Assembly (NCBI GenBank): GCA_018242725.1
Contig: JAFEBI010000011.1
Coordinates: 124,001 to 188,000, forward strand
Length of the DNA: 64,000 bases
Reading direction: 5' to 3'
Source of the DNA: Nitrospira sp.
Lineage (GTDB): Bacteria; Nitrospirota; Nitrospiria; Nitrospirales; Nitrospiraceae
Shown: positions 1 to 8,341 of the stretch, one piece after another
How positions within the stretch are numbered: position 1 is the first letter of the stretch
Layout of the letters: the number at the start of each line of letters is the position of its first letter
Program-made: the position numbers and the translations under genes
The notes under the pieces: generated by a model
Told to the model about the DNA's origin: nothing
Databases searched by the model: none
What the model saw: only the letters and a program-made list of their open reading frames with translations

Positions 1-1315
1 CAGCTGTATCTGTCGCCTTACGGGGGAGGAGAATCGATCCTTCCATTAATGGATGTTGCCAGGTTGATATTGGTGGGTCGCACTCAATAGAGCCATCCGG
101 ACAGACAACTGGATTCAAGACGACCTTTTTAAGGTGGTCATCAATATCACGAACAGTCAGACGCATTCCCAGGCCTTCACTCATATGCTTTTTTAATGCG
201 TAGTACCCTTCAAAGTGAAACCAAGGGTCGTGTTCTGCATCTACAATGGTGATCACCTCACATTTGCGCTTGGCCAACGCGTAAGCACCAAGATTTTCAG
301 AGAACGCCCCATCGGCAAGGTACAATAACTTTGACTCCCCGCCGCTGTTAGTAGGGGCATAGATTTCAAGCCCTAGGCCTAGATCGATGGATGCTCGCAT
401 GAAATGCAATGGCTTGTTCAACGGTACATCGAGCGCAGCTCCAGATGCCATTACATATTCGATCAGTGATTTGTCCAGTGCCTGATTTCTGAATGCACCG
501 AGTTGTGTTGTAACAGCTGCATATCCCGCTGAATCAGAACCCAGCATGAGAGGGGTGACTTCAAGCATCCTTTTTCTCTCGAATATCTTGGCGTCCTCAC
601 TATCGTACGCGGTTGTATTAAGGATTGGCCAAGGTAGGTGGTGTCTTGTGACAAAGGTGTTGAGTTCGCTGAGGGAGGGGATTATGCGAGAAACGTCGCC
701 ATAATTTGCATAAAACTCACTCAGCCTATTGCGGTAAATAGACCTAAGAATTCTATCCTGTTCGAACAGCAACGGGTCACCAACCCTCCTGCTGATATAA
801 TTATTGGGGAAAAAATAGGGTAGGTTCCATGCATTGAAGACCATCCCCGCGGCTGTAGTAGAAGCTATATTGAGCGCATCATGTTTCCTATAATGCAATT
901 GAGTGTGCCCCTCTACAAAGGTTCTGAGGTTTCCATCCGTAAAGAGAGGCTTACTCGACACTCCCGTCTCCGATTTAGATTGTCCATTTTGGCTATAAAG
1001 GCTGGTGTAGTACAACATCATTGCGTACGTGCCACCTGAGACACCGGAAATTATGTCGAGTGAATCGAGCTGATCAAACTCGCTCAGTGCTTTCATGACA
1101 CCAATAGCGTAAGAGGCAGCTCGCATGCCTCCCCCGGAGAGAGCTAGGCAGTGCTTGGGTGGCTTGGATACATGAGTGGGAAGTAACGACTTGTCGGGGT
1201 GAGCTGAATCTGTTTTGGCTTCATTAAGCGTTCCGAATTGTGCGCAGGCAGATGAGGATATGGAAAGGGCGAAGAGGATAATTCCCAAATTAATCATTCG
1301 TGAGGTATCGCGCAT
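1..1315 (-). CDS. Patatin-like phospholipase, exported (3' end outside window)
   Basis: Reading leftward from an ATG, the frame stays open to the edge of the window, giving 438 residues of an incomplete protein. After a hydrophobic N-terminal signal segment (residues about 8-25, ending near SSACA), the patatin hallmarks follow in order: oxyanion loop GGGMR (61-65), nucleophile elbow GVSGG with Ser93, and the catalytic-dyad Asp335 in DGAFSENLG. These residues make a serine acyl hydrolase acting on phospholipids or other acyl esters in the periplasm or outer membrane likely; the substrate is unknown. It is the last gene of a three-gene minus-strand set and a diverged paralogue of the upstream patatin, sharing the DGxxSENLG block and a related C-terminal part. 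Whether the signal is cut by signal peptidase I or II is unclear. Confidence 0.85.
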   Translation of the reverse strand, partial: MRDTSRMINLGIILFALSISSSACAQFGTLNEAKTDSAHPDKSLLPTHVSKPPKHCLALSGGGMRAASYAIGVMKALSEFDQLDSLDIISGVSGGTYAMMLYYTSLYSQNGQSKSETGVSSKPLFTDGNLRTFVEGHTQLHYRKHDALNIASTTAAGMVFNAWNLPYFFPNNYISRRVGDPLLFEQDRILRSIYRNRLSEFYANYGDVSRIIPSLSELNTFVTRHHLPWPILNTTAYDSEDAKIFERKRMLEVTPLMLGSDSAGYAAVTTQLGAFRNQALDKSLIEYVMASGAALDVPLNKPLHFMRASIDLGLGLEIYAPTNSGGESKLLYLADGAFSENLGAYALAKRKCEVITIVDAEHDPWFHFEGYYALKKHMSEGLGMRLTVRDIDDHLKKVVLNPVVCPDGSIECDPPISTWQHPLMEGSILLPRKATDTA

Positions 1316-1413
1316 TTGTCCGCCTAAATAGCAATTGTGAGGCCTTCCGCTTTGAAGGCATGGGAATCTATCACTGATCAGGGAGTTAATTGTTTGGCTT
1401 GAGGGGTTGGCCT

Positions 1414-2079
1414 TTATTTCGTTCGAGTAATTTTCAGTTGAAGGATGCCTTTGTTATTGAAATAGCGACCGTTCATATCATTTGCGTATAAATAGATCTC
1501 CCCAGTTTTTCCCATCACAATTGACAGCCAGTCTGACGATAATGTGACTCTGCTGGTTTCAGGGAGGCTTTCGGAAGAGTTGAGCCTTTCATTGAAGACT
1601 GCAAAGCTACCTTCATCAGCTTTTCCCACGGTGCCCACCAAGGCATACCAATTGGCCTTTGGAGAACGTTTTAACAAGCTGAACGCGTGGCCGATAGATC
1701 TGGAGAGGCCAGTTGTCCAACCATCTTCCGGCGTTGATTTGACATCACCATCAACCCATTCTTCTGTGCGCTCCACGATTTGGAAGGCATATTCCTGTCC
1801 CTTCTCCACTTTAATACCGGTCCTATTCCATGGCCTACAAGCACAGACCTGAACTATTGCATGGCTTATGTTGTCGGTGACACTTCCTGGTGCTGGTAAT
1901 TCGGCTGGACTGACAAGTTCGGTTGGCTCTAGCATGCAACTACTACGTTCGCAAGTATCTGGTTTGGGTAGTAAGGCGCACCCACCCACGAATAGGTAAA
2001 CCAGGGAAAAGCAGAATCGATATAACTGCGAGCGAGTAGCCAATACCTCAGTAATTAAAGTGGCTAATTGCCTTCCCAT
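1414..2079 (-). CDS. Putative lipoprotein with possible PA-IL/LecA-like domain
   Basis: A 221-residue protein. The N-terminus has a hydrophobic stretch ending in the lipobox FVGGC (Cys34), so it should be a lipid-anchored exported protein. The preceding 20 residues are long for a signal peptide, so the true start may be internal. The C-terminal region (about 65-220) has the pattern WNRTGI, then a Gly/Tyr-rich strand, ANWYALVGTVGK, and finally LYANDMNGRYFNNKG followed by a beta strand. This resembles the calcium/galactose-binding beta-sandwich of PA-IL-type lectins, where an acidic ND loop near the C-terminus binds the metal. That resemblance is my inference and no close family is certain. It lies between two patatin genes, 25 bp after the upstream one, and may present them to a surface ligand. 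Confidence 0.6.
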   Translation of the reverse strand: MGRQLATLITEVLATRSQLYRFCFSLVYLFVGGCALLPKPDTCERSSCMLEPTELVSPAELPAPGSVTDNISHAIVQVCACRPWNRTGIKVEKGQEYAFQIVERTEEWVDGDVKSTPEDGWTTGLSRSIGHAFSLLKRSPKANWYALVGTVGKADEGSFAVFNERLNSSESLPETSRVTLSSDWLSIVMGKTGEIYLYANDMNGRYFNNKGILQLKITRTK

Positions 2080-2103
2080 GTAATGCCTTCGACAGGTGCA
2101 TTG

Positions 2104-3804
2104 TCATGAGGTCGTTCCACATTTATTCTTGTACGTAGGGTCGAGATAATTTCTTACATGATGCTCGCCAAGGCTTACATATGCCAAAAATTGCTGTTTT
2201 GTCCATGACTGGTCTTTGGTCAGATAATGTGGGAACTTAGGGTCGTCTCCCTGTTTATACCAATCGTGAACAATGGGTCCGTAGCACGTGTTGGCTAAGA
2301 TTGGGTCGGCCAACACAGCACGGCTAGCACTGAGCTTGATATAGGTTATATCAACTTTCTGTAGTTTGACAGTTCCGTCCTCGGCCAGAATTGGAAAACC
2401 ATCGAGGGAGCCTTCATAGACGGCAGTCTTGCAGTCATAGCTAGATCCTTTGTCCGATCCCTTCCTCACGCAATTGTCATCAGCGGCTTGTTTTATGACA
2501 ATGTCGGATTCAAACTTGGGAAATCCAGGGATTCTTAGTGACGCCCCATACTCTTTGTGTAAATGCTGACTTAATCTTCTAAAGTCTTCAAAAGAGTAGG
2601 CTGGATCTTCGCCAGCATCCACGACCAAAATGTTTTCACAAGAGCGGCGGACCAAAGAAAACACTCCGAGGTTTTCGCTGTGACCTCCATCGGTGAGGAC
2701 AATAGCGTTTCCAATAGCCCTATCACCTTCATCAAGGGCAGGGAGGCGGTACCCTAGGTTTGACTTGGACCAATATTTCAAAAATATTTGTTGCCACCAA
2801 TCTAGACGTTCGTTCTCGCCATCCAAAGCAGCGCCAGCGATCGATACAACGGTAGCAAGGTCACGCGGGAATCGCTCGTCAGTCCGCACTTCTTTGCCAA
2901 GGGCGGTTAGTGGCAGAAAACCAACTCCAGAAGATCCCATCCGCAATTGGGTGAATTCAAACACTCGTCCAGACAACGGAATGCGGTCCTCATACTGACT
3001 GTACTGGACCGTAGCGTTGATGACGAAGTACGGGGATTGGTCACTGATCACCGTGTGTAGCTTCTCTAAGGGGATAGGAGACAATGCTAATGCTTCTTTC
3101 TCGTCTGTTATATCGTTCCGATGGAATGTGTCTGCTATTCTGCGAGCGTAGAAAACACCATCTTCTGATCTATGCTGATAATCTGCTGCAGTGCACATCG
3201 GACCAACCGGAGGGAGGTGCAAAAAGATTTGTGTACCCAACCCTGAACACCCTGAGCGCTCATCAAGTGTTGGCCACTTCACCGGAGAAGTAGTTTTAAA
3301 GCCCCGACCGACTGTGTCTACCGTTCTTACAAACTCCGCTCTCTCAGCCAAGTGGTCAAGCGGTTTATCGCTCAAAATATCCGCGTCGCTTTGCTTGGTT
3401 CCTGCCAAACGAGACTTATATTGTTGGGCTAGGTACCAGCTCAAGGCGTATGAACCTCCGGAAACCGCAGAGACAGCGTCGACCTTGCTCCATAGTCCTG
3501 TGTTTTGAAGGCCCTTCATTACTCCTAAGCTAAATGCAGCTGATCGAATGCCACCACCTGATAATGCCACACACTGCTTAGGCGCTTCGGAGCGATGAGC
3601 CGGATTACGATGAAGAGGCCACTCATGTTCACGAAACCACCGGAGATCTTCCGCATTAGCCTTGGCAACTTGCCGAAGTTGGTCCGTTGATAAGTCGGTC
3701 GAGGGCATTAGGAATGGAACGTGCTCTGTGCCAGTTTTGATCAGAACTGAGGCTGGAGCACATCCAAGGACTAAGGAGATCGTCAAGACAACAAAAAACC
3801 GCAT
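2104..3804 (-). CDS. Patatin-like phospholipase lipoprotein
   Basis: This 566-residue protein begins with a short signal peptide and a good lipobox LVLGC (Cys15), predicting a membrane-anchored lipoprotein. The patatin core is visible: oxyanion loop GGGIR (83-87), Ser115 in the elbow AVSGG, and Asp372 in DGGHSENLG. The elbow has Ala where most patatins and the neighbouring paralogue have Gly. The C-terminal 190 residues, absent from minimal patatins, include several Cys and end in a segment with YLDPTYKN. It is the first gene of the set that continues with the lectin-like lipoprotein and a second patatin. Function is expected to be lipid acyl hydrolysis at the cell envelope; it could be a secreted effector, self-directed remodelling enzyme or predation factor. 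Confidence 0.85.
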   Translation of the reverse strand: MRFFVVLTISLVLGCAPASVLIKTGTEHVPFLMPSTDLSTDQLRQVAKANAEDLRWFREHEWPLHRNPAHRSEAPKQCVALSGGGIRSAAFSLGVMKGLQNTGLWSKVDAVSAVSGGSYALSWYLAQQYKSRLAGTKQSDADILSDKPLDHLAERAEFVRTVDTVGRGFKTTSPVKWPTLDERSGCSGLGTQIFLHLPPVGPMCTAADYQHRSEDGVFYARRIADTFHRNDITDEKEALALSPIPLEKLHTVISDQSPYFVINATVQYSQYEDRIPLSGRVFEFTQLRMGSSGVGFLPLTALGKEVRTDERFPRDLATVVSIAGAALDGENERLDWWQQIFLKYWSKSNLGYRLPALDEGDRAIGNAIVLTDGGHSENLGVFSLVRRSCENILVVDAGEDPAYSFEDFRRLSQHLHKEYGASLRIPGFPKFESDIVIKQAADDNCVRKGSDKGSSYDCKTAVYEGSLDGFPILAEDGTVKLQKVDITYIKLSASRAVLADPILANTCYGPIVHDWYKQGDDPKFPHYLTKDQSWTKQQFLAYVSLGEHHVRNYLDPTYKNKCGTTS

Positions 3805-3964
3805 AATGTTTCTTCTCCGAACTTGAAGTATTCGAAAAAACTTTATCGACTATCACCTTCGAACAACTGTAGGGCGTTGTTTTTGAGTTCGGGGCGGAAC
3901 GGAAGTGCTTCTGAGTGCTTAATGAACATTTCCTTGGGAAAATGGTGGGTAAAAGGTCGCAAGC

Positions 3965-4123
3965 TCAAGGCTTCTTCGCCACCACTTTCCCGTTTTCCCA
4001 CACGTAGACCGGCGTTCCATACATCTTGGCGGTTTTGCGAGCTGTCTTAGCAGCTCGGCGGAGTGCGCGTCCGACAGCTTCAGAAAAGGCTTTCGTCTCT
4101 TTCTTCCTTGTTGCTTTCCTCAT
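3965..4123 (-). CDS. Small basic protein linked to zeta-toxin-like gene
   Basis: A 52-residue ORF that is too short for most gene callers. It starts MRKATRKKETKAFSE and ends in TPVYVWENGKVVAKKP. The first two thirds are Lys/Arg/Ala-rich and probably helical; the tail looks like a short beta hairpin with Tyr-Val-Trp. Its ATG overlaps the TGA of the upstream zeta-toxin-like reading frame (ATGA), a sign of translational coupling. Although the upstream gene carries a frameshift, this one is intact. I do not recognise a family. Position suggests a partner of the kinase, possibly an antitoxin or nucleic-acid-binding protein, but antitoxins usually precede their toxin, so this remains a guess. Confidence 0.65.
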   Translation of the reverse strand: MRKATRKKETKAFSEAVGRALRRAAKTARKTAKMYGTPVYVWENGKVVAKKP

Positions 4124-4663
4124 GGACCTTCCTCCAGCAGTCTTGGAGTATCGCCTGAGTTCTCATAGACCGACCAGGTGTCGGCTAATGGGCGATAGAG
4201 CGTATGGAAATTCTGCCAACTCCGATGGAAGCGCCGTATGACATCGACACGCGGCACATTATGTCCACCTTGTTCAACTCTGGTAGCGATGCGTTGTAGC
4301 GCGAGCTTGGATGATGACAGTGAAAGAAATACAATTCTGATCGTATACCCTGTCGCTTTCCAGCTCTGCAACAGATGCAGGTAGGTTCTTCCACTCAGAG
4401 TACTTTGCAAATGCAAAACTCTTCCGCGCGCCGACTAAACGGCTCAGTTCTTGAACGACTAGACGACCCGCATGCCTTGCTGCCAGTTCCGGACGAAGAG
4501 GTGATAGTCCACCGGCGATGAGATCGGCATTGACAAAGTGAACCACATCAGTTTCACGAGGTAGGTATTCTCTAGCGAACGTGGTCTTACCCGAGCCGTT
4601 TGGTCCGGCGATAACAATGCATCGAGGATGTAAAGCTGTTCGTTCGTTCACTCTATCAATCAA
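4120..4663 (-). pseudogene. Zeta-toxin-like P-loop kinase, frameshifted
   Basis: The N-terminal frame starts at a TTG whose TTGA overlaps the bioB stop. It contains a Walker A motif GPNGSGKTTFA, then FVNADLIAGGLSP, typical of the small zeta-toxin-like ATPases, which phosphorylate nucleotide-sugar or related substrates. The frame breaks after SFAF; the rest of the family sequence (STLSGRTYL, then EQGGHNVP and LYRPLADTW) continues in the next frame down to the stop at 4120. Removing one base near 4407 (minus strand GCAA to GAA) would restore the family motif FESTLSG and give a protein of about 180 residues. It is therefore either a pseudogene by a one-base insertion or a sequencing error. The ATGA overlap with the following 52-residue gene is preserved. 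Confidence 0.8.
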
Positions 4664-5652
4664 CCTGCCACGGGCTGCTGATAATCCACTTCGATCTTGA
4701 AGCCAAGATCTTCGATCATGCCCCAGACTTCAGGAGCCGGAGCGCCAGGTGTCGTCAGGTATCCGTTCACGAAGACGGAGTCAGCAGGATAGAGTGCTAA
4801 TGGCTGGAGAGATCGAAGATTATGTTCCCGGCCCCCGGCGATGCGGATTTCCGTCCGTGGGTGGAGGAACCGGAAGAGGCAGAGTACTTTCAAACAGCGT
4901 TGAGGTGTGAGGTTGTCGGCCTGTTCCAATGGGGTGCCGGAGACGGGGGTGAGCATGTTCAAAGGAATGGAATCCGGCTTGACGTCTTGCAGGGCCGTGG
5001 CTAGTTCAATCAGATCTTCGTCTGACTCACCCATGCCGACGATGCCCCCGGAGCAAATTTCTAAGCCCGCTGCGCGTGCGTTCTTGATCGTGGCGAGCCG
5101 GTCTTGAAATGTGTGGGTGGTGCAGATCGACGCGTGGAAGGCTTCGCTGGTATTCAGGTTGTGATTCACCCGGTCGACGCCTGCTGCTTTTAACCGCTTC
5201 GCTTGGGATTCGCTCATCAAGCCGAGGGAACAGCAAATTTGAATCGGAACCTCCAGCTTGATGGAGCGCACCGCTCCGGCAATTTCGTCGATCTCCCGAT
5301 CCAAAGGACTCCGTCCACTGATGACGATGCAGTACCGCTGGGCTTTTGAGGCAGCGGCTTGTCGGGCGCCTTCCATCATCTGTTTTTGGGGGAGCAGATT
5401 GTACCGCTCAATCGGGGCCGTCGAGATCGATGATTGCGAACAGTAGTGACAGTCCTCCTGGCAAGCCCCGCTCTTGGCGTTTTGAAGCATTTGGAGACGC
5501 ACAGTTCGACCAAAGTATTTGGATCGTACTTGAAACGCTGCGTGCAACAGGGCAAGCAGGTCATCGTTTGGTGCATTCAAAACGGAGTGGCATTCTTCTC
5601 TGGTCAGGGCTTCGTCATGGAGCGCTTTGTCCGCCAACGTCATGTAGGTCAT
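4660..5652 (-). CDS. bioB: Biotin synthase
   Basis: BioB, a radical SAM enzyme that inserts sulfur into dethiobiotin to give biotin, the last step of the pathway. The 330-residue length is normal. The radical SAM cluster motif CxxxCxxC reads CQEDCHYC around residues 63-70, followed by the conserved YNLLP and, further on, the VNHNLNTS block; Arg of IRIAGGRE near the C-terminus corresponds to the conserved [2Fe-2S] cluster arginine. The stop overlaps the TTG start of the zeta-like gene. bioD lies 22 kb away on the same strand, so biotin genes are split in this genome segment. A 117-bp gap separates it from lapA/lapB; I could not see a convincing BirA operator there. Confidence 0.96.
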   Translation of the reverse strand: MTYMTLADKALHDEALTREECHSVLNAPNDDLLALLHAAFQVRSKYFGRTVRLQMLQNAKSGACQEDCHYCSQSSISTAPIERYNLLPQKQMMEGARQAAASKAQRYCIVISGRSPLDREIDEIAGAVRSIKLEVPIQICCSLGLMSESQAKRLKAAGVDRVNHNLNTSEAFHASICTTHTFQDRLATIKNARAAGLEICSGGIVGMGESDEDLIELATALQDVKPDSIPLNMLTPVSGTPLEQADNLTPQRCLKVLCLFRFLHPRTEIRIAGGREHNLRSLQPLALYPADSVFVNGYLTTPGAPAPEVWGMIEDLGFKIEVDYQQPVAG

Positions 5653-5769
5653 AAGGTCCTCAATAAATGATAGGACAGATGATTTGTTGAGATTGAAGTC
5701 TGTTCAATTAAGGGGGCAACGAATTGCAGCCTCGCCCGCTCAAGTATGCAGCAGGTATCGGCGGGAAAG

Positions 5770-7170
5770 CTACACGGTTTCAAACGGAGAAGCAATGCCT
5801 CGGTATGGTACGGATGGGCTGGGAGAGGGCTCTTTCTCCGGGTTAGTCGAAACCTGACTGGTCTCGATCCAGGGGAGGGCCGTGAGTGTATTCCACTTTG
5901 AACAGTGGCGGCACCGACCTGTCCATTCGACGGATTCCTGTTGGCATTGGGTACAGATATACGGCACCACCACGCGCTTCTTGAAGCTCAGGGCTTTCTT
6001 GAGCGAGGTAATCGCCTCTTCGAACTGCTGTTTTCGTAAGTATAGATTAGCCATGATCTTGTGGTAGTCCAGCAGATGATCCTGCGGACCTTCGATCGTT
6101 GAGAGAAGGTCAAACGCTTCATCTACCATTTCGAGCCGGTAATAGAGTTTGCCCAGGTAGAACTGGAGCACGGGATTCTGTGGGTCTTGCTGCAGCGCGT
6201 CCTGATAGACCCGGATGATTTCGCTGGGTTCGCCTTGATCCAGGAATAGCTCCTCCAGTCGATGGAGAATGATGATGCTTCTGGTGCGTGTGTAGACCTT
6301 TTTGAGAATCTCAACCGCGTCTTTTGTTTTTCCCTCATGAATCAGAATTTCCCCGATGCCGATATAGGCGGGGAGGAAGGCGCGGTCTTTCTTAATGGCG
6401 CCACGGAAGTATCGTCTGGCCTTGTCGGGATGGCCGCGTTCAAGCAGTTGGCGACCCACTTCATACATACACCCTAGAAGCAGCGCGGACTCTGCCTGCT
6501 TTTCTTGGGCGGGGAGGTTGGCTTTGAGCAGGCGGTGTTGGATTTCGAGCGCCTCATTCCATCGCTCTAGCCGGATGTTGAGGTCTCGTTTTCGGATCAA
6601 GGCTGTGAGGTTATCAGGTTCGATCTTGAGGATTTGCTGAAGAGCCTGCAGGGCTTCTTCATACCGCTTGGCTCCTTCGAGATCCTTCCCTAACTCCAGT
6701 AATACTTCGATGTTCCGATCGTCCACCCGCTGCGCATGTTGGTGGAGTCGGATGGCTTCTGAAAAGTTCTGTTCCGAACGATAGATGTTTCCCAGCCAGA
6801 GCAGTGAATCGACTCTGGTCGGATCGATCGCAAGGGCTTTTTCCAATAGCGTGATGGCTTCCGACGTGCGTTTCGACATGAACGCATGGGTTCCATCTCG
6901 GTGAAGCGTATCGACCTTTTCTTTGCGGCGTACGAGACGTTGACTGCGCCAATTGAGGATGAGGTGGGCGGTCTGTTGCAAACCGACGACGAATGTCGCG
7001 AGGACGGCTCCGCCGGCCATTGAGATGAGTATCAATGTGACGGGGCTGAGATCGAACGCCACTCCGGGACTGGTATGAATGATGACCGTACCTGGGTTGA
7101 GCTCGCGGAAGTAGCCGTACACAAACACGCCAGCACTGATGAGAAAAATGGTGATCAGCAGTTTAAACAT
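5770..7170 (-). CDS. LapA-LapB (YciM) fusion, TPR membrane protein
   Basis: A 466-residue protein with two N-terminal transmembrane segments (about 1-22 and 44-64) in a LapA/DUF1049-like arrangement, a basic linker (QRLVRRKEK), then about eight tetratricopeptide repeats (roughly 90-400) and a C-terminal zinc ribbon CTQCQ...CRHCSKW (about 403-426). TPRs plus a rubredoxin-type ribbon are the hallmark of LapB (YciM), which in gammaproteobacteria is encoded next to separate LapA and controls LPS synthesis by steering LpxC to FtsH. Here both parts appear in one chain. The 40-residue Pro/Ser-rich tail after the ribbon is extra. By analogy it acts at the inner face of the cytoplasmic membrane in LPS assembly; that role is not proven outside gammaproteobacteria. 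Confidence 0.85.
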   Translation of the reverse strand: MFKLLITIFLISAGVFVYGYFRELNPGTVIIHTSPGVAFDLSPVTLILISMAGGAVLATFVVGLQQTAHLILNWRSQRLVRRKEKVDTLHRDGTHAFMSKRTSEAITLLEKALAIDPTRVDSLLWLGNIYRSEQNFSEAIRLHQHAQRVDDRNIEVLLELGKDLEGAKRYEEALQALQQILKIEPDNLTALIRKRDLNIRLERWNEALEIQHRLLKANLPAQEKQAESALLLGCMYEVGRQLLERGHPDKARRYFRGAIKKDRAFLPAYIGIGEILIHEGKTKDAVEILKKVYTRTRSIIILHRLEELFLDQGEPSEIIRVYQDALQQDPQNPVLQFYLGKLYYRLEMVDEAFDLLSTIEGPQDHLLDYHKIMANLYLRKQQFEEAITSLKKALSFKKRVVVPYICTQCQQESVEWTGRCRHCSKWNTLTALPWIETSQVSTNPEKEPSPSPSVPYRGIASPFETV

Positions 7171-7185
7171 CGCTTAAACCATCTT

Positions 7186-7638
7186 CTACGAACGTGCCTT
7201 CCGGGTCAGCCGCTCCTTTGCCTCTGGAGTCGGTGCCGAGGCCTTGTCTGAAATAGGAATCTGCCGCGCGTCACTCCACAGACGTTCGAGCGCGTAATGC
7301 GATCGGGCATCCTGTCGAAATACATGGGCGACCACATCGCCAAAATCGATCAGGACCCACTGGCCTGAAGTTGTCCCTTCAAGACTCAGTGGCCGTTGAT
7401 TCACTCGAGACAGCGCGTCGACGATCGAATCAGCGACTGCGCGCGTCTGCCGATCGGATTCGGCCGAACCCAGGACCAGGTAGTCAGCGATTGAGGTCAG
7501 CGGGGCGACATGGAGGACTTGAACATCAAGGGCCTTCTTGTCGAGCATCGCGTTGGCGACGGCGAGGGCTGTGGCCTTAGATGTGCGTGCGATTACGGTC
7601 CTCCTGATAAAGGCTATGCTGAAGTATATAAGATTCAA
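7186..7638 (-). CDS. rsfS: Ribosome silencing factor RsfS
   Basis: The RsfS/Iojap core is clear: AVANAMLDKKALDVQVLHV, then TSIADYLVLGSAESDRQT, and SGQWVLIDFGDVVAHVF. The protein binds ribosomal protein L14 and blocks joining of the subunits under starvation. The start is uncertain. The only ATG in frame before the core lies 62 bp inside nadD and gives an unusual hydrophobic leader (NLIYFSIAF). A strong AGGAGG (7600-7605, minus strand) sits inside nadD just where an RBS would be expected, yet no ATG, GTG or TTG follows at a normal distance, so a rare start codon such as ATC near 7594 is possible. The order nadD-rsfS is very common in bacteria. Confidence 0.9.
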   Translation of the reverse strand: MNLIYFSIAFIRRTVIARTSKATALAVANAMLDKKALDVQVLHVAPLTSIADYLVLGSAESDRQTRAVADSIVDALSRVNQRPLSLEGTTSGQWVLIDFGDVVAHVFRQDARSHYALERLWSDARQIPISDKASAPTPEAKERLTRKARS

Positions 7639-8317
7639 CCGGGGGGGGCAACATATTTGCCAGTGGTAGGCCGCATTGTACCCTCCTCCTGATCTCCGAG
7701 GCAGAGATGAGACAGGGGGGAAGCGTTAAACAGGTGAGACCAGATGAATCAGGGACAGCGAGCTCCATCTGGTCTAAGGTACCGAGATCCAGTTGCCGAA
7801 GGGCTTGTGCATCCAGGTTGGATAGTAGGGGCATTTTGCTGAGGGATTGGAATGACTGTCTCGGGCGGGTGACGACCACAAAATGGCAGAGCCGTAGAAG
7901 TTGTTCAGGGGCTCTCCATGTGGAGAACTCGAGAAAGGCATCTAAGCCAATGATAAAGAACAGGTTCCATGATGGACCATATTGGGATTGGACTTCACGA
8001 ACAGTATCGATCGAGTACGACTTCCCTACCCGATGGAGCTCAAGTGCCGAGACTTCGAAACCGGGGGTTTCAGCGATGGCCAGTTCGACCATTTTGAGGC
8101 GAGTCTGTGCGGGGGCCAGTGATCCGCTCTGTTTGTGAGGTGGGTCACCGGTTGGAATAAAGAGAACTCGAGTGAGTTGCAGGCGTTCATACACCTGATG
8201 GGCGATCGTGAGGTGGCCGTTGTGAATAGGGTTGAAGCTGCCACCGAGAAGGCCGAGGCGTTGCGGACTCGAGGACTGAGCGTTGAGGGCTGAATGCTGA
8301 GGATTTGAAACGTTCAT
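7577..8317 (-). CDS. nadD: Nicotinate-nucleotide adenylyltransferase
   Basis: NadD transfers AMP from ATP to nicotinate mononucleotide, giving deamido-NAD. The nucleotidyltransferase motif GGSFNPIHNGHL (residues about 25-36) is intact, followed by FIPTGDPPHK and the C-terminal SASEIRRRV (the SxTxxR type signature). At 246 residues it is slightly longer than usual because of about 18 extra N-terminal residues rich in Ser, Gln and Asn (NPQHSALNAQSSSP). These derive from a degenerate TGAG/CTGA-type repeat in the DNA, so translation might begin later, although no better ATG is present. The 3' end overlaps rsfS. Confidence 0.95.
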   Translation of the reverse strand: MNVSNPQHSALNAQSSSPQRLGLLGGSFNPIHNGHLTIAHQVYERLQLTRVLFIPTGDPPHKQSGSLAPAQTRLKMVELAIAETPGFEVSALELHRVGKSYSIDTVREVQSQYGPSWNLFFIIGLDAFLEFSTWRAPEQLLRLCHFVVVTRPRQSFQSLSKMPLLSNLDAQALRQLDLGTLDQMELAVPDSSGLTCLTLPPCLISASEIRRRVQCGLPLANMLPPPVESYILQHSLYQEDRNRTHI

Positions 8318-8341
8318 AACTCAGGACCGGCGGCCTCAGCG

